Part shown: one piece after another, positions 26,310 through 38,887 of the stretch
Layout: the number at the start of each line of letters is the position of its first letter
How positions within the stretch are numbered: the stretch's first letter is position 1
Assembly (NCBI GenBank): GCA_003279115.1
Contig: QCBG01000001.1
Location: forward strand, 124,001 to 188,000
Direction of reading: 5' to 3'
Length of the DNA stretch: 64,000 nucleotides
Source of the DNA: Prochlorococcus sp. AG-347-E03
Lineage (GTDB): Bacteria; Cyanobacteriota; Cyanobacteriia; PCC-6307; Cyanobiaceae
Position numbers and translations under genes: made by a program
Notes under the pieces: model-generated
What the model was told of the DNA's origin: nothing
Databases searched by the model: none
The model's input: the letters and a program-made list of their open reading frames with translations, nothing else

Positions 26310-27077
26310 ATGGCACTAATTAAATGCTATGAGTGTGGTAAGGAAATTTCTGACAAGGCTCCATCTTGTCCTCATTGTGGAGCGCCACAATTAGTTTCTA
26401 AAAATAAAGAAGTTAAGGCAAAAAAAACTATCAATTTTAGTAAGTATCTAAAACCGATTCCACTCGGATTAGGTCTAATATTAATACCCTTAATCGGAGC
26501 CGCTGCAATTCCTTTATATCAAGCCAATGGCAATTTAAAATCAGTAGTTTGGAGATTCAAAAACGAAGATTTCATTAAATCTAGATGTGCTTTTAGACAT
26601 TTAGAAAAATCATCTTTACCAAAAAATTGCAGATCATTACTTTATAAATTAGGAGAGAAAGCAGAAAAGGTTTCTTTTTTTTCACATAGTGCTTGTATGA
26701 CCAGAAAGAAATATGAAAGTCCTAAAGTTTATAACACTTGCATTGATAAGTGGGACAAAGTATATGCGAGAAGACAAAGAATAAAAAAGAAAGATGTTTT
26801 CTATCACAAGGGTCAAATGTATAGAGCCTCAAAATCCTGTCCTGAAGGTAAACAGTTTATTTGGGATGTAAAAAAGGGATTTTTATCTAAAGATAAAGTT
26901 TATGAAGTAGGTTGCCTATCTGCTTATGAATTGCAAAGCCTGAAGGATGCGAGGAATAAAGGTGGGGGTTCTGGCTGGAAAGTGCCTAATAATCAAGCAC
27001 AACAAAACAGAATGAGAATTCAAACCAATGAATATAAAAGGTACTTAGATAATTATTCAAAAGATATGGGTTGGTAG
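26310..27077 (+). CDS. zinc-ribbon membrane-anchored protein
   Basis: MALIKCYECGKEISDKAPSCPHCGAPQ zinc ribbon followed by TM segment. Confidence 0.8.
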   Translation: MALIKCYECGKEISDKAPSCPHCGAPQLVSKNKEVKAKKTINFSKYLKPIPLGLGLILIPLIGAAAIPLYQANGNLKSVVWRFKNEDFIKSRCAFRHLEKSSLPKNCRSLLYKLGEKAEKVSFFSHSACMTRKKYESPKVYNTCIDKWDKVYARRQRIKKKDVFYHKGQMYRASKSCPEGKQFIWDVKKGFLSKDKVYEVGCLSAYELQSLKDARNKGGGSGWKVPNNQAQQNRMRIQTNEYKRYLDNYSKDMGW

Positions 27078-27533
27078 ATGAAAAGATTATTAATCCCACT
27101 ACTAGCTGCTCTCGCATTACCTACTGCTGTTAATGCTGATCCACTGAGGAATATCCTAAAACATACTCTTAAGGGTGGTACTAAAGAAACTATTAGGAAC
27201 GAATCAAAGAAGAACAAAAAATATGTATCTCCTTCAACTAACTTTTTTGGGAAATACAGATCAAAAGTTGAGGCAGAAGAAGCATGTAATATTTGGATTA
27301 CAAAAGGTGTTGAGTATAGCGTCGAGATTCCTGGTAAGCCACGTGGAAGATATCTTTATTTAACTAGAAATGGTTATGTTATAGAAACGATAAACCGCTA
27401 CTGTAGATTTGAAAGAGATACTAGTCAATACTTAGGTTATGAATATACAGGAGTCAAAAAAAATGAGCATTTCAAAGCCAATGATAGGGATAGGCGTAAA
27501 AAAGCTAACATAAAAAAATATTTTAAATACTAA
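27078..27533 (+). CDS. secreted hypothetical protein
   Basis: signal peptide LLAALALPTAVNAD; directly abuts previous stop (TAGATG). Confidence 0.65.
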   Translation: MKRLLIPLLAALALPTAVNADPLRNILKHTLKGGTKETIRNESKKNKKYVSPSTNFFGKYRSKVEAEEACNIWITKGVEYSVEIPGKPRGRYLYLTRNGYVIETINRYCRFERDTSQYLGYEYTGVKKNEHFKANDRDRRKKANIKKYFKY

Positions 27534-27863
27534 ATGAAAAGCCTTCTACTAACACTACTTGCGGCTATTTCATTACCTACTGCTGTTAATGCTGATTCAC
27601 TTGCAACCCAAAAAGCATATGCAGCATCAATACTTGGAGGAAATTTATGCTTTCTTAGGCAAGGAAGATTAACAAAACAATCCTTTGTTTTAAATGTAGA
27701 AAATTTGATGCTAAAAAAAGGATATGATTTAGATCATTTATATAAAGATGACGTTAGAAAAGCTGGAAAACTAATTGCAAATAAATTAGATAATGATTGC
27801 ACTAGCCAAGATTTTCTTAGAGATAGAGAATTTATGTTGCGAATTGCAGAGACTTTAAGATGA
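27534..27863 (+). CDS. secreted hypothetical protein
   Basis: near-identical signal peptide LLAAISLPTAVNAD; directly abuts previous stop (TAAATG). Confidence 0.65.
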   Translation: MKSLLLTLLAAISLPTAVNADSLATQKAYAASILGGNLCFLRQGRLTKQSFVLNVENLMLKKGYDLDHLYKDDVRKAGKLIANKLDNDCTSQDFLRDREFMLRIAETLR

Positions 27864-27939
27864 AAAAAAAATATTATAAATCTCGCTAAGGGTTTACATT
27901 TACGCACGGCGAAGGAGTTAACCCCATACCGCCCATTAC

Positions 27940-27967
27940 TTTCCTAAATAGGGACTTTGATGGATAA
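27940..27967 (+). promoter_or_regulatory. junction-upstream block before the intact EVE gene (promoter-like)
   Basis: tttcctaaatagggactttgatggataat. Confidence 0.5.
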
Positions 27968-27987
27968 TGAATTTATATCTGAACGAG

Positions 27988-28009
27988 TTATTCTAACTTC
28001 ATTCGAACC
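27988..28009 (+). repeat. arm-type direct repeat pair, E4 right end
   Basis: TTATTCTAACT TCATTCGAACC, 11-bp period; same class as the E4 left end. Confidence 0.85.
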
Positions 28010-28030
28010 TGAAATTTTCGCCGAGATCCC

Positions 28031-28495
28031 ATGCCACAACAGGAACCTAGCTTCTGGCTAATGAAAAGTGAGCCTGATGCTTACAGCATAGATACTTTAA
28101 AAAATGATGGTATCACTTTATGGGATGGAATAAGGAATTATCAAGCTCGAAATTTTATGAGGAAAATGAAAAAAGGAGATAAGGTTTTTTTCTATCATTC
28201 GAACTGTAAACCCCCAGGTATTGTTGGACTTATGGAGGTGATAGATCTAGATATTGTTGATCCTACCCAATTTGATAAAAATTCAAAATATTATGATCCA
28301 AAATCAAAACCTGAAAATCCTAGATGGGATTGTGTAAAAGTAAAATACTTATCTAAGTCAAATAAGATTTTAAGCTTACCGGAATTAAAGATTTTATTTA
28401 GTGAGGATGAGCTAATGGTCGTAAAAAAAGGAAATAGGTTATCCATAGTGCCTATCCGAGATGATACAGCAAAAATATTGCTAGGAAAAATATAA
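28031..28495 (+). CDS. EVE-domain (PUA-like) protein; target gene of the array
   Basis: MPQQEPSFWLMKSEPDAYSIDTL..WDGIRNYQARNFMRKMKKGDKVFFYHSN. Confidence 0.9.
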   Translation: MPQQEPSFWLMKSEPDAYSIDTLKNDGITLWDGIRNYQARNFMRKMKKGDKVFFYHSNCKPPGIVGLMEVIDLDIVDPTQFDKNSKYYDPKSKPENPRWDCVKVKYLSKSNKILSLPELKILFSEDELMVVKKGNRLSIVPIRDDTAKILLGKI

Positions 28496-28502
28496 AAATT
28501 TC

Positions 28503-28754
28503 TTAATCCTTAAAATTCATTGAGAACATATTTCCAATATAGAGTCTAGTTAAATCTCTATTTTGGAAACCTTTTTGCATCAAAAATCCTGCAATTGCAG
28601 CTTGAAGTATCCTGTATTGATCCCAGTTAGGATGTTCCTCAACAAACTCTTTCATAGCATTTTGAAGATTTTCCTGAAGTTCACATTTGAAACTAATTAC
28701 TTCATCTTTTTGATTTAAAACTATTGATTTGTCGGTATGATTTGACTCTTGCAT
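28503..28754 (-). CDS. DUF2811-like protein
   Basis: LQNAMKEFVEEHPNWDQYRILQAAIAGFLMQKG. Confidence 0.7.
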   Translation of the reverse strand: MQESNHTDKSIVLNQKDEVISFKCELQENLQNAMKEFVEEHPNWDQYRILQAAIAGFLMQKGFQNRDLTRLYIGNMFSMNFKD

Positions 28755-29066
28755 ATTGAAAAAATTTGTTTAAATTTAAATCTACAAGATCCAGTTTTCT
28801 TCAAAATTATTCAATCGTCAACAAGTATTATTAAAAGATAATCTCAGGTATTAGATTAATGAGAATCCAGTTATAAAAGGGGGATTCGTGAAAATTTATT
28901 TTAGAAAATAAAATCTTACTAAAATATAAAGAATTATATATGATTATTAGTTTTCCACATGCTTTAGATAATCAGATATTTTTGAAGTTATTGCTGTGGA
29001 AAAGTTGTGAAAAAATTTTTTTTGAACGGGGAAATATATTCTAAAATTTCCAATTTTATTTATCTT

Positions 29067-29438
29067 TTAATCCAATGATTCCCACATCTTTTTTATTTCA
29101 AAAAATAAATTCTGAGCTATTGGTATCGGCCAATACATTTCAAAAGATCTCGTTTGTTCTTGACTTTCAAAAACAAACCTTAAACTCCATTCATTTTTTT
29201 TTCCTTCTAACTTGATATACCAAGGCAGTTGTTCTAATTCTAAAGTGATAGACTCCTCATCCATTAATTCATTGTAAATGTCTAATATTTGTTCGTTAAT
29301 TCTTAAAAGTAAAAGGTATAGTGAATAAAATTCACTTTCCTGCAACTCAATTGACCAATTATCTACACCAATCAAAAAGCAGAATTTGCCTTTTTTATAA
29401 TCCCTTAGTAATCTCCATCTTTTTTGGTCTTTTACCAA
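29067..29438 (-). CDS. DUF1818-like protein
   Basis: WRLLRDYKKGKFCFLIGVDNWSIELQESEF..LMDEESITLELE. Confidence 0.75.
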   Translation of the reverse strand: MVKDQKRWRLLRDYKKGKFCFLIGVDNWSIELQESEFYSLYLLLLRINEQILDIYNELMDEESITLELEQLPWYIKLEGKKNEWSLRFVFESQEQTRSFEMYWPIPIAQNLFFEIKKMWESLD

Positions 29439-29440
29439 AG

Positions 29441-29677
29441 TTAACCAGGAAGTAAATCTGGTTGGTCTTGTTCATCGCTTAGTTCAATAATTGACCTTTG
29501 AACTGGTTTAATAGTTGATTCTTCTAGCAGCCCATCAAAATCGTCAAAACGTCTTTGTTTTGCTCTGAAAGCAATTCTCACTGTGGTTAAGTATCTATTA
29601 GTTGATTTTCTAATTAAGCTTTCACCTCTTTTTGCAAGATCATTAGAATCAATTCCCGTATTATTTGATATGTTCAT
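29441..29677 (-). CDS. rpoZ: RNA polymerase omega subunit
   Basis: cyanobacterial RpoZ pattern [23 protein letters not shown]. Confidence 0.88.
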   Translation of the reverse strand: MNISNNTGIDSNDLAKRGESLIRKSTNRYLTTVRIAFRAKQRRFDDFDGLLEESTIKPVQRSIIELSDEQDQPDLLPG

Positions 29678-29767
29678 TAAAAATTTTTTATTATATTATG
29701 TATTTTACAGTTTATTGGATCGATTCAAAGCATAAATTACAAAAAACTTAATTGATTATAAATTCAT

Positions 29768-31336
29768 ATGGAAGAAAATTTATCAGGAACTCTTGCTCTT
29801 GATCTAGGAAATACAAATACTGTATTAGCTTTTCAAGATCAAAAAGATATAAAAACTACTTTAGTTGAAATACCGAACATAACATCATCTCCTGGAGTTA
29901 TCCCTACAGCAGTTTGGTACGATGAGCCCTCAAAAATAATAAAAATTGGTGTTAGTGCTTTAAAGATGAAAAATAGCTCAAACTCCGATTTATATTTTCA
30001 TTCGAATTTTAAAAGATTAATTGGAAATCCCATTGAAAAAACTAATCAAAAAAATATTCTAAACCCTAAGGAATGTGGCGAAAAATTTTTTAAATTTTTG
30101 TGGGCAAACATTCCTAAAAAATATGAAATCAAGAGACTTGTTTTAACTGCTCCTATTGATACATACAAGGGTTACAGAGAATGGCTAGTTGACCTTTGCG
30201 GTGAACTATCTGTAGATGAAATAGCTTTAGTTGATGAACCTACTGCTGCAAGTTTAGGAATTAAAATACCATTTGGCTCAAAAATTATGACATTAGATAT
30301 TGGAGGAAGCACAATAGATATGAATATAGTAAAAATAGAGGGAGGGGAAGGTAAATCAGGTCCCATAGCTGAATTATTGAAATTTAAGGGAAATGATGTA
30401 AGCTCAATCTCAAAACAAAAAATAAGGTGTGCTGAAATAATCAGTAAAAGTGGCTCCAAAATTGGTGGTAAAGATATTGATCAATGGATCGTTGATTTTT
30501 TTATACCTGATAATAAATATGCAATTAATCTTTTAAAGGCAGAAGAAATTAAATGTAAATTGAGTTCACCTTCAATTGAATATGAAAAAAAATATCCAAT
30601 ACAATTTTTAACTGAAAGATATCAAGAAAAAGAATTTTTTCTAAGTAAAGAAATATTTGAGAAAATAATTATTGAGAATAATCTTCTGAATCATCTTAAT
30701 TCCTTACTTAAAGATTTATTAAATGGAGCCAGAGGTAAATATTGTACAGTAAATGATTTAAGTGCAATCATTTTAGTTGGAGGAGGGACTCAAATACCAT
30801 TAATTAGAGAATGGATAATAAAAAAGATTCCAGAAATTCAAATAAAGTCTCCACCCCCAATTGAATCAATAGCTTTAGGAGCCTTAGCAATGACTCCAGG
30901 TGTAAAAATCAAAGATATTTTAAATAAAGGATTATCCATAAGGTTGTTAAATAAAAGAGAACAAAAACACTTTTGGCATCCTATTTTTTGCAAAGGTCAA
31001 ACATGGCCAACTGAAAATCCATTTAAATTAATACTTCAAGCAAGTAAAACCAATCAAAAAATATTTGAAATAATTATTGGAGAAACAAAAAAAGTAAGAG
31101 AATATGATGTTATTTTTGAAAATGGATTACCAAAATTAGCAGATGTGCAAAGTGAAGAAGAAATTATTAAGTGGGACAAAACACCTCTCCAAATCGTACT
31201 AAAAAATAATCTTGATATTGGGAAAGACAACTTAATTCTTTTTTTTAAAATAACTAAAAAAGCTGACCTAATAGTTAATTGTTTTGATATTAAAAATGAA
31301 TTTTTAGGAGAATATAATTTAGGAAATATCCACTAA
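29768..31336 (+). CDS. divergent Hsp70 family protein
   Basis: LALDLGNTNTV, VDEPTAASLGI, TLDIGGSTIDMN, VGGGTQIPLI motifs. Confidence 0.85.
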   Translation: MEENLSGTLALDLGNTNTVLAFQDQKDIKTTLVEIPNITSSPGVIPTAVWYDEPSKIIKIGVSALKMKNSSNSDLYFHSNFKRLIGNPIEKTNQKNILNPKECGEKFFKFLWANIPKKYEIKRLVLTAPIDTYKGYREWLVDLCGELSVDEIALVDEPTAASLGIKIPFGSKIMTLDIGGSTIDMNIVKIEGGEGKSGPIAELLKFKGNDVSSISKQKIRCAEIISKSGSKIGGKDIDQWIVDFFIPDNKYAINLLKAEEIKCKLSSPSIEYEKKYPIQFLTERYQEKEFFLSKEIFEKIIIENNLLNHLNSLLKDLLNGARGKYCTVNDLSAIILVGGGTQIPLIREWIIKKIPEIQIKSPPPIESIALGALAMTPGVKIKDILNKGLSIRLLNKREQKHFWHPIFCKGQTWPTENPFKLILQASKTNQKIFEIIIGETKKVREYDVIFENGLPKLADVQSEEEIIKWDKTPLQIVLKNNLDIGKDNLILFFKITKKADLIVNCFDIKNEFLGEYNLGNIH

Positions 31337-31343
31337 ATTATAT

Positions 31344-31880
31344 CTACTCAAGAAAAACTCCTTCTTCATTATCAACATTATTTAAACGTAAACTAATACT
31401 TTCATTTTTACTAGTTGGAACTCTTTTGCCGCAAAAATCGGGCTGAATAGGTAACTCTCTATGGCCTCTATCTATCATTACTAATAACATAACTCTTTTA
31501 GGTCTACCCCATGAATAAAGGGCATCAATTGCAGCTCTAATTGTTCTCCCTGTGTAAATTACGTCATCTACTAAAAGAATTTCTTGTTTCTCAATAGGCG
31601 TTGGAATATCAGTTACTTTGATTAAACGAGTTCCGACTCTATTTTGATCATCTCTATAAAAAGTTGGATCGATTGTTCCTTTTTTTACTTTTATGCCTGT
31701 CTTACAGATTAATTCTTTTTCTAGAACTTCTGCTATATCAATTCCTCTTGTAGGAATACCAACCAAAAGGAGGTTATCCAGATTTTTAACTTTTTCAATA
31801 ATTTCAGAAGTTAAACGAGAAAGGGTTTTTCTAAGCTCAACTTCATTAAGTATTACAATCCTTTTTGTTTTATTGGACAT
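31344..31880 (-). CDS. pyrR: bifunctional PyrR (pyrimidine regulator / UPRTase)
   Basis: ILLVDDVIYTGRTIRAAIDAL PRPP-binding loop. Confidence 0.92.
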   Translation of the reverse strand: MSNKTKRIVILNEVELRKTLSRLTSEIIEKVKNLDNLLLVGIPTRGIDIAEVLEKELICKTGIKVKKGTIDPTFYRDDQNRVGTRLIKVTDIPTPIEKQEILLVDDVIYTGRTIRAAIDALYSWGRPKRVMLLVMIDRGHRELPIQPDFCGKRVPTSKNESISLRLNNVDNEEGVFLE

Positions 31881-32017
31881 GATTTATCAATAAATAAAAT
31901 TTGTTCAATATTTTCATAAATTAGCAAAAGCTAACTATTTTAAATATAAATTGTTAAAGAGTAGCGTTTAAAGCTAGATTGAAGGTTGGATCACATAAAA
32001 ATGAATTTGATCTAAAT

Positions 32018-33640
32018 ATGTCAAAGATAAGCAGCAAAAATATAAATAAATTAAGTGTTCCCCAGAGTCCTGTAGTTCTTGCAATACTAGATGGTTGGGG
32101 ATATCGAGAAGACAAATCAGACAATGCTATAAAAATTGCTAATACACCAATAATGGATTCATTATGGCACGCTTATCCTCACACACTTATAAGCGCCAGT
32201 GGGGCTGATGTAGGTCTCCCCGATGGTCAAATGGGTAACTCTGAAGTTGGGCACCTTACCATTGGTTCTGGAAGAATAATTCAACAAGAACTTGTTAGGA
32301 TTTCAAACGTTGTAAAAAATAATCAGTTATCAATAATTAATGAATTAAATGAATTGGCTGATTCATTAAAGAAAAACAATTCTACTTTGCATATTACGGG
32401 ATTATGTTCTGATGGAGGAGTACATAGTCATATTGATCATTTATTAGGATTAATAAAATGGGCATCTGATAATGACCTCAAAAAAGTAGCAATTCATATT
32501 ATTACTGATGGAAGAGATACTCCTGCAAAAAGTGCATCTAAATACTTAAATCAAATAGAGTCATGCATAAAAGAATTTAATACTGGTGAAATAGCCTCTA
32601 TATGCGGGAGATACTGGATAATGGATAGGAATCAATTATGGGATAGGACAGAAAAAGCATATGCTAATTTAACTGATCCAGATATTGAAGTGGCAAATAT
32701 TTCTCCCCAGGATTATATAAAAAATAGCTACGACAAAAATATAACTGATGAATTTATTGAGCCTATAAGAATGACTGAAAACTATCTTAAAGATGGAGAT
32801 AGTTTAATTTGCTTTAACTTCCGTCCGGACAGGGCAAGACAAATCATTAAATCCATTGTAGAAAAGGAATTCTCAGACTTCAAAAGAAAAGTCTTTCCAA
32901 ACTTAGATTTAGTTACTTTTACCCAATATGATCAAAATTTTCCTGTAAAAGTAGCATTTCCTCCTGAGTCTCTTAATAACTTTATCGGTCAAATAGTTTC
33001 AGAAAATGGCCTTAAACAATACAGAACAGCAGAAACAGAAAAATATCCGCACGTTACTTATTTTTTCAATGGGGGAGTAGAAATTCCTTTACCAGGCGAA
33101 GAGAGGTATTTGATTCCATCTCCGAGAGTTGCGACCTATGATATGAAACCAGAAATGTCTGCGGAAGAATTAACTGTTAGTTGCTCTAAAGCAATAAAAA
33201 GTGGGGACTATGCTTTTGTCGTAATCAATTTTGCTAATCCCGATATGGTGGGTCATACAGGAAATATGGATTCAACAATAAAAGCGATAGAAACAGTAGA
33301 TAAATGTATAGGTCAGATAGTTAATGCTACTGGAGAAATGGGTGGGAGCATTCTCATTACAGCTGATCATGGTAATGCGGAAGTAATGAAAGGTCCAGCT
33401 GGAGAACCATGGACGGCACACACTATAAATAAAGTTCCATTAATATTTGTTGAGGGTGAAAAAAGAAAAATTCCGAATATGGGAAATGAGATTTATTTAA
33501 GAGATAATGCTGGCTTAGCAGATATTGCGCCAACATTACTGCAATTACTAAATCTACCAATTCCAAAAGAAATGACAGGAAAATCCCTAATTAAAGAAAT
33601 TGAATTAAAGGGTTATAATAAAGTCGTACAACACGTTTAA
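32018..33640 (+). CDS. gpmI: 2,3-bisphosphoglycerate-independent phosphoglycerate mutase
   Basis: [30 protein letters not shown] at 32018 preferred over 31979. Confidence 0.93.
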   Translation: MSKISSKNINKLSVPQSPVVLAILDGWGYREDKSDNAIKIANTPIMDSLWHAYPHTLISASGADVGLPDGQMGNSEVGHLTIGSGRIIQQELVRISNVVKNNQLSIINELNELADSLKKNNSTLHITGLCSDGGVHSHIDHLLGLIKWASDNDLKKVAIHIITDGRDTPAKSASKYLNQIESCIKEFNTGEIASICGRYWIMDRNQLWDRTEKAYANLTDPDIEVANISPQDYIKNSYDKNITDEFIEPIRMTENYLKDGDSLICFNFRPDRARQIIKSIVEKEFSDFKRKVFPNLDLVTFTQYDQNFPVKVAFPPESLNNFIGQIVSENGLKQYRTAETEKYPHVTYFFNGGVEIPLPGEERYLIPSPRVATYDMKPEMSAEELTVSCSKAIKSGDYAFVVINFANPDMVGHTGNMDSTIKAIETVDKCIGQIVNATGEMGGSILITADHGNAEVMKGPAGEPWTAHTINKVPLIFVEGEKRKIPNMGNEIYLRDNAGLADIAPTLLQLLNLPIPKEMTGKSLIKEIELKGYNKVVQHV

Positions 33641-33663
33641 AGTTAATACAAGCTTTGTAAGCA

Positions 33664-33891
33664 ATGATTCAAGTTTTAAGTTGGATATGGGTATTTTCTG
33701 GAGTTCTTCTGATCTTTCTAGTTCTACTTCACAGTCCCAAAGGTGATGGAATGGGAGGAATAGCTGCTAGTGGAAGCTCTATGTTCAACAGCGCAAGTAG
33801 TGCAGAGGCCTCTCTTAACAAAATTACTTGGACTTTTTTAGTTATATTTTTGTCACTCGCAATTATTCTTAGCGCTGGCTGGATTGCATAA
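33664..33891 (+). CDS. secG: preprotein translocase subunit SecG
   Basis: two TM segments, LLHSPKGDGMGG. Confidence 0.88.
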   Translation: MIQVLSWIWVFSGVLLIFLVLLHSPKGDGMGGIAASGSSMFNSASSAEASLNKITWTFLVIFLSLAIILSAGWIA

Positions 33892-33962
33892 AAATTGAAT
33901 AAAAAAGAGGAATTATTTTGAATAATCCCTCAATGGAAATTAATTTATTAACTGTTGTTTAG

Positions 33963-35627
<1,665 letters not shown>

Positions 35628-35651
35628 TTAATAATTTTTGAAACAAATATT

Positions 35652-35963
35652 TTAGCCTACTACAGCTAAAATATCCTTTTCTGAGAGCAAGACATATTCA
35701 TCTCCTCCCAATTTAATGTCTGTTCCAGCATATTTGCTGTACAAGACTTTATCGCCAATACTCACTTCTGGAGTTTGTCGAGAACCATCTTCATTAAGTT
35801 TGCCAGGGCCTACCTGAGCAACTTCTCCGACCTGTGGTTTTTCTTTAGCTGAATCAGGCAAAAGGATGCCCCCAGCAGTTTTTTCCTCAGATGCGGAAAC
35901 TTTAATAAATATTCTATCTCCCAGTGGTTTGACTGTAGAGACTGTAAGTGAAACAGCTGCCAT
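35652..35963 (-). CDS. groS: co-chaperonin GroES
   Basis: [26 protein letters not shown]. Confidence 0.97.
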
Positions 35964-36179
35964 AGATTAATGGAGGATCATGATTGGGACGCTTTGCGTC
36001 ATAAAAATGGAAAGAGAAGGTCTCGATCCGTATCATCAACAACATAATCTGCTAAGCGGCAATTAAACCATACTTAAACTGTGCGGGTGGCCGAACCCAT
36101 TTAACGAATCTACCCATTAAGTGGTAGTATTTTCGGATTATATGCTGTTTAAAATCAGCCATTCATCACCAATCAATAA

Positions 36180-37643
<1,464 letters not shown>

Positions 37644-37683
37644 ATATCCAAAAATATATCCTACCCTCCAATAATTTAAATTA

Positions 37684-38088
37684 ATGTCAATTTCTCTTAA
37701 GGTTTTAGCTCCTAACAAAAATGTTTATCAAGGCGAAGCTGAAGAAGTGATTCTTCCTAGCACCACTGGGCAACTAGGAGTGCTTCCAGGACATATTTCT
37801 TTAGTCACAGCTATTGATATTGGTGTTCTAAGGCTAAGAATGAATTCTCAATGGAAATCAATAGCCTTAATGGGAGGCTTTGCTGAAATTGAATCTGATG
37901 AAGTCATAGTTTTAGTAAACAATGCAGAAATTGGATCTGAAATTGATATTCAAAATGCTGAAAAAGATCTTAAAGAAGCCAAACTAGCTATAAGTAAATT
38001 CTCTGAAAATGAAAAGAACTCAGAGAAATTAAAAGCTCTTAAAGAAATTTCAAAAGCTGAGGCAAGAATTCAAGCTGCAAAAAACTAA
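37684..38088 (+). CDS. atpC: ATP synthase subunit epsilon
   Basis: [26 protein letters not shown]. Confidence 0.95.
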   Translation: MSISLKVLAPNKNVYQGEAEEVILPSTTGQLGVLPGHISLVTAIDIGVLRLRMNSQWKSIALMGGFAEIESDEVIVLVNNAEIGSEIDIQNAEKDLKEAKLAISKFSENEKNSEKLKALKEISKAEARIQAAKN

Positions 38089-38091
38089 TTT

Positions 38092-38568
38092 TTATGCGGT
38101 TCCACAAAAAGTTACATCAGGAAACTTTAGCTTGGCTTCTTCTAACTTCTTAGTTTTACCCTCTTCTTGCCAATAATTTATTACTTCTGTCGCTTTATTT
38201 AGTATTTCAACTCTCTCATTGTTTGTAATCCAACCTTTATTCTCTAATTCGCTTTTTAATTTTTCCCAAGCGTCATCTCTTGGCCAAAAATAATAGGCAG
38301 TGAGAGGACTAGGTCCTCCCCCTACTATTTGATCAACAGCTAAAGCGACATTATCAGGTAACCATAATACTTTAATAATAAATCTTCCTTCATCAGGTTT
38401 AGGCGTATAACCAGTAGGTACTCCATCTTCATCAATTGTAGCCGCAGCCATTACAGCTGTAGCGCCCATCATTCCCGAATTAGGAGAGGCATTTTTAGAG
38501 TTTTGGTCATCACTGTTTTTTGCTTTTTTTTCTGTTGAGTTTTGATTTAATTTATCTGATGAGGACAT
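38092..38568 (-). CDS. PSRP-3/Ycf65-like 30S ribosomal protein with N-terminal extension
   Basis: [47 protein letters not shown]. Confidence 0.8.
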   Translation of the reverse strand: MSSSDKLNQNSTEKKAKNSDDQNSKNASPNSGMMGATAVMAAATIDEDGVPTGYTPKPDEGRFIIKVLWLPDNVALAVDQIVGGGPSPLTAYYFWPRDDAWEKLKSELENKGWITNNERVEILNKATEVINYWQEEGKTKKLEEAKLKFPDVTFCGTA

Positions 38569-38674
38569 TCACTTATTTATATTCAATAATTAATTTATCA
38601 GTTTATGGCCACATTTTGATTGATTTATTCAAAATTTCTTGATTTTAGTTATTGATAATTTTTAAAAATAATTT

Positions 38675-38833
38675 TTATCTATCATAAGAGACTTGATAAA
38701 AATCATAAATTGTAGCTTCCAGTGAATCCCAAAGATCTTTAGGGATATCATTTTCTTCTGCAAACATTCCAAGCTGACTGGCTAAACCTCTTGCTTGCGA
38801 GAGTTTCGAATCATATGAATCTGACTTATTCAT
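38675..38833 (-). CDS. small hypothetical protein
   Basis: 52 aa MNKSDSYDSKLSQARGLASQLGMFAEENDIPKDLWDSLEATIYDFYQVSYDR. Confidence 0.65.
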   Translation of the reverse strand: MNKSDSYDSKLSQARGLASQLGMFAEENDIPKDLWDSLEATIYDFYQVSYDR

Positions 38834-38887
38834 TTTTTAATTTTAAGCTTTATAAAAAATAAATCTATTAATCAGATAAGTCAAATT

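Larger units (their letters stand above)
26114..28051 (+). mobile_element. putative integrative cassette E4
   Basis: core repeats J4 and J5; matching arm repeats TCATTCGAAC x2 (left) and TTATTCTAACT/TCATTCGAACC (right). Confidence 0.75.
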
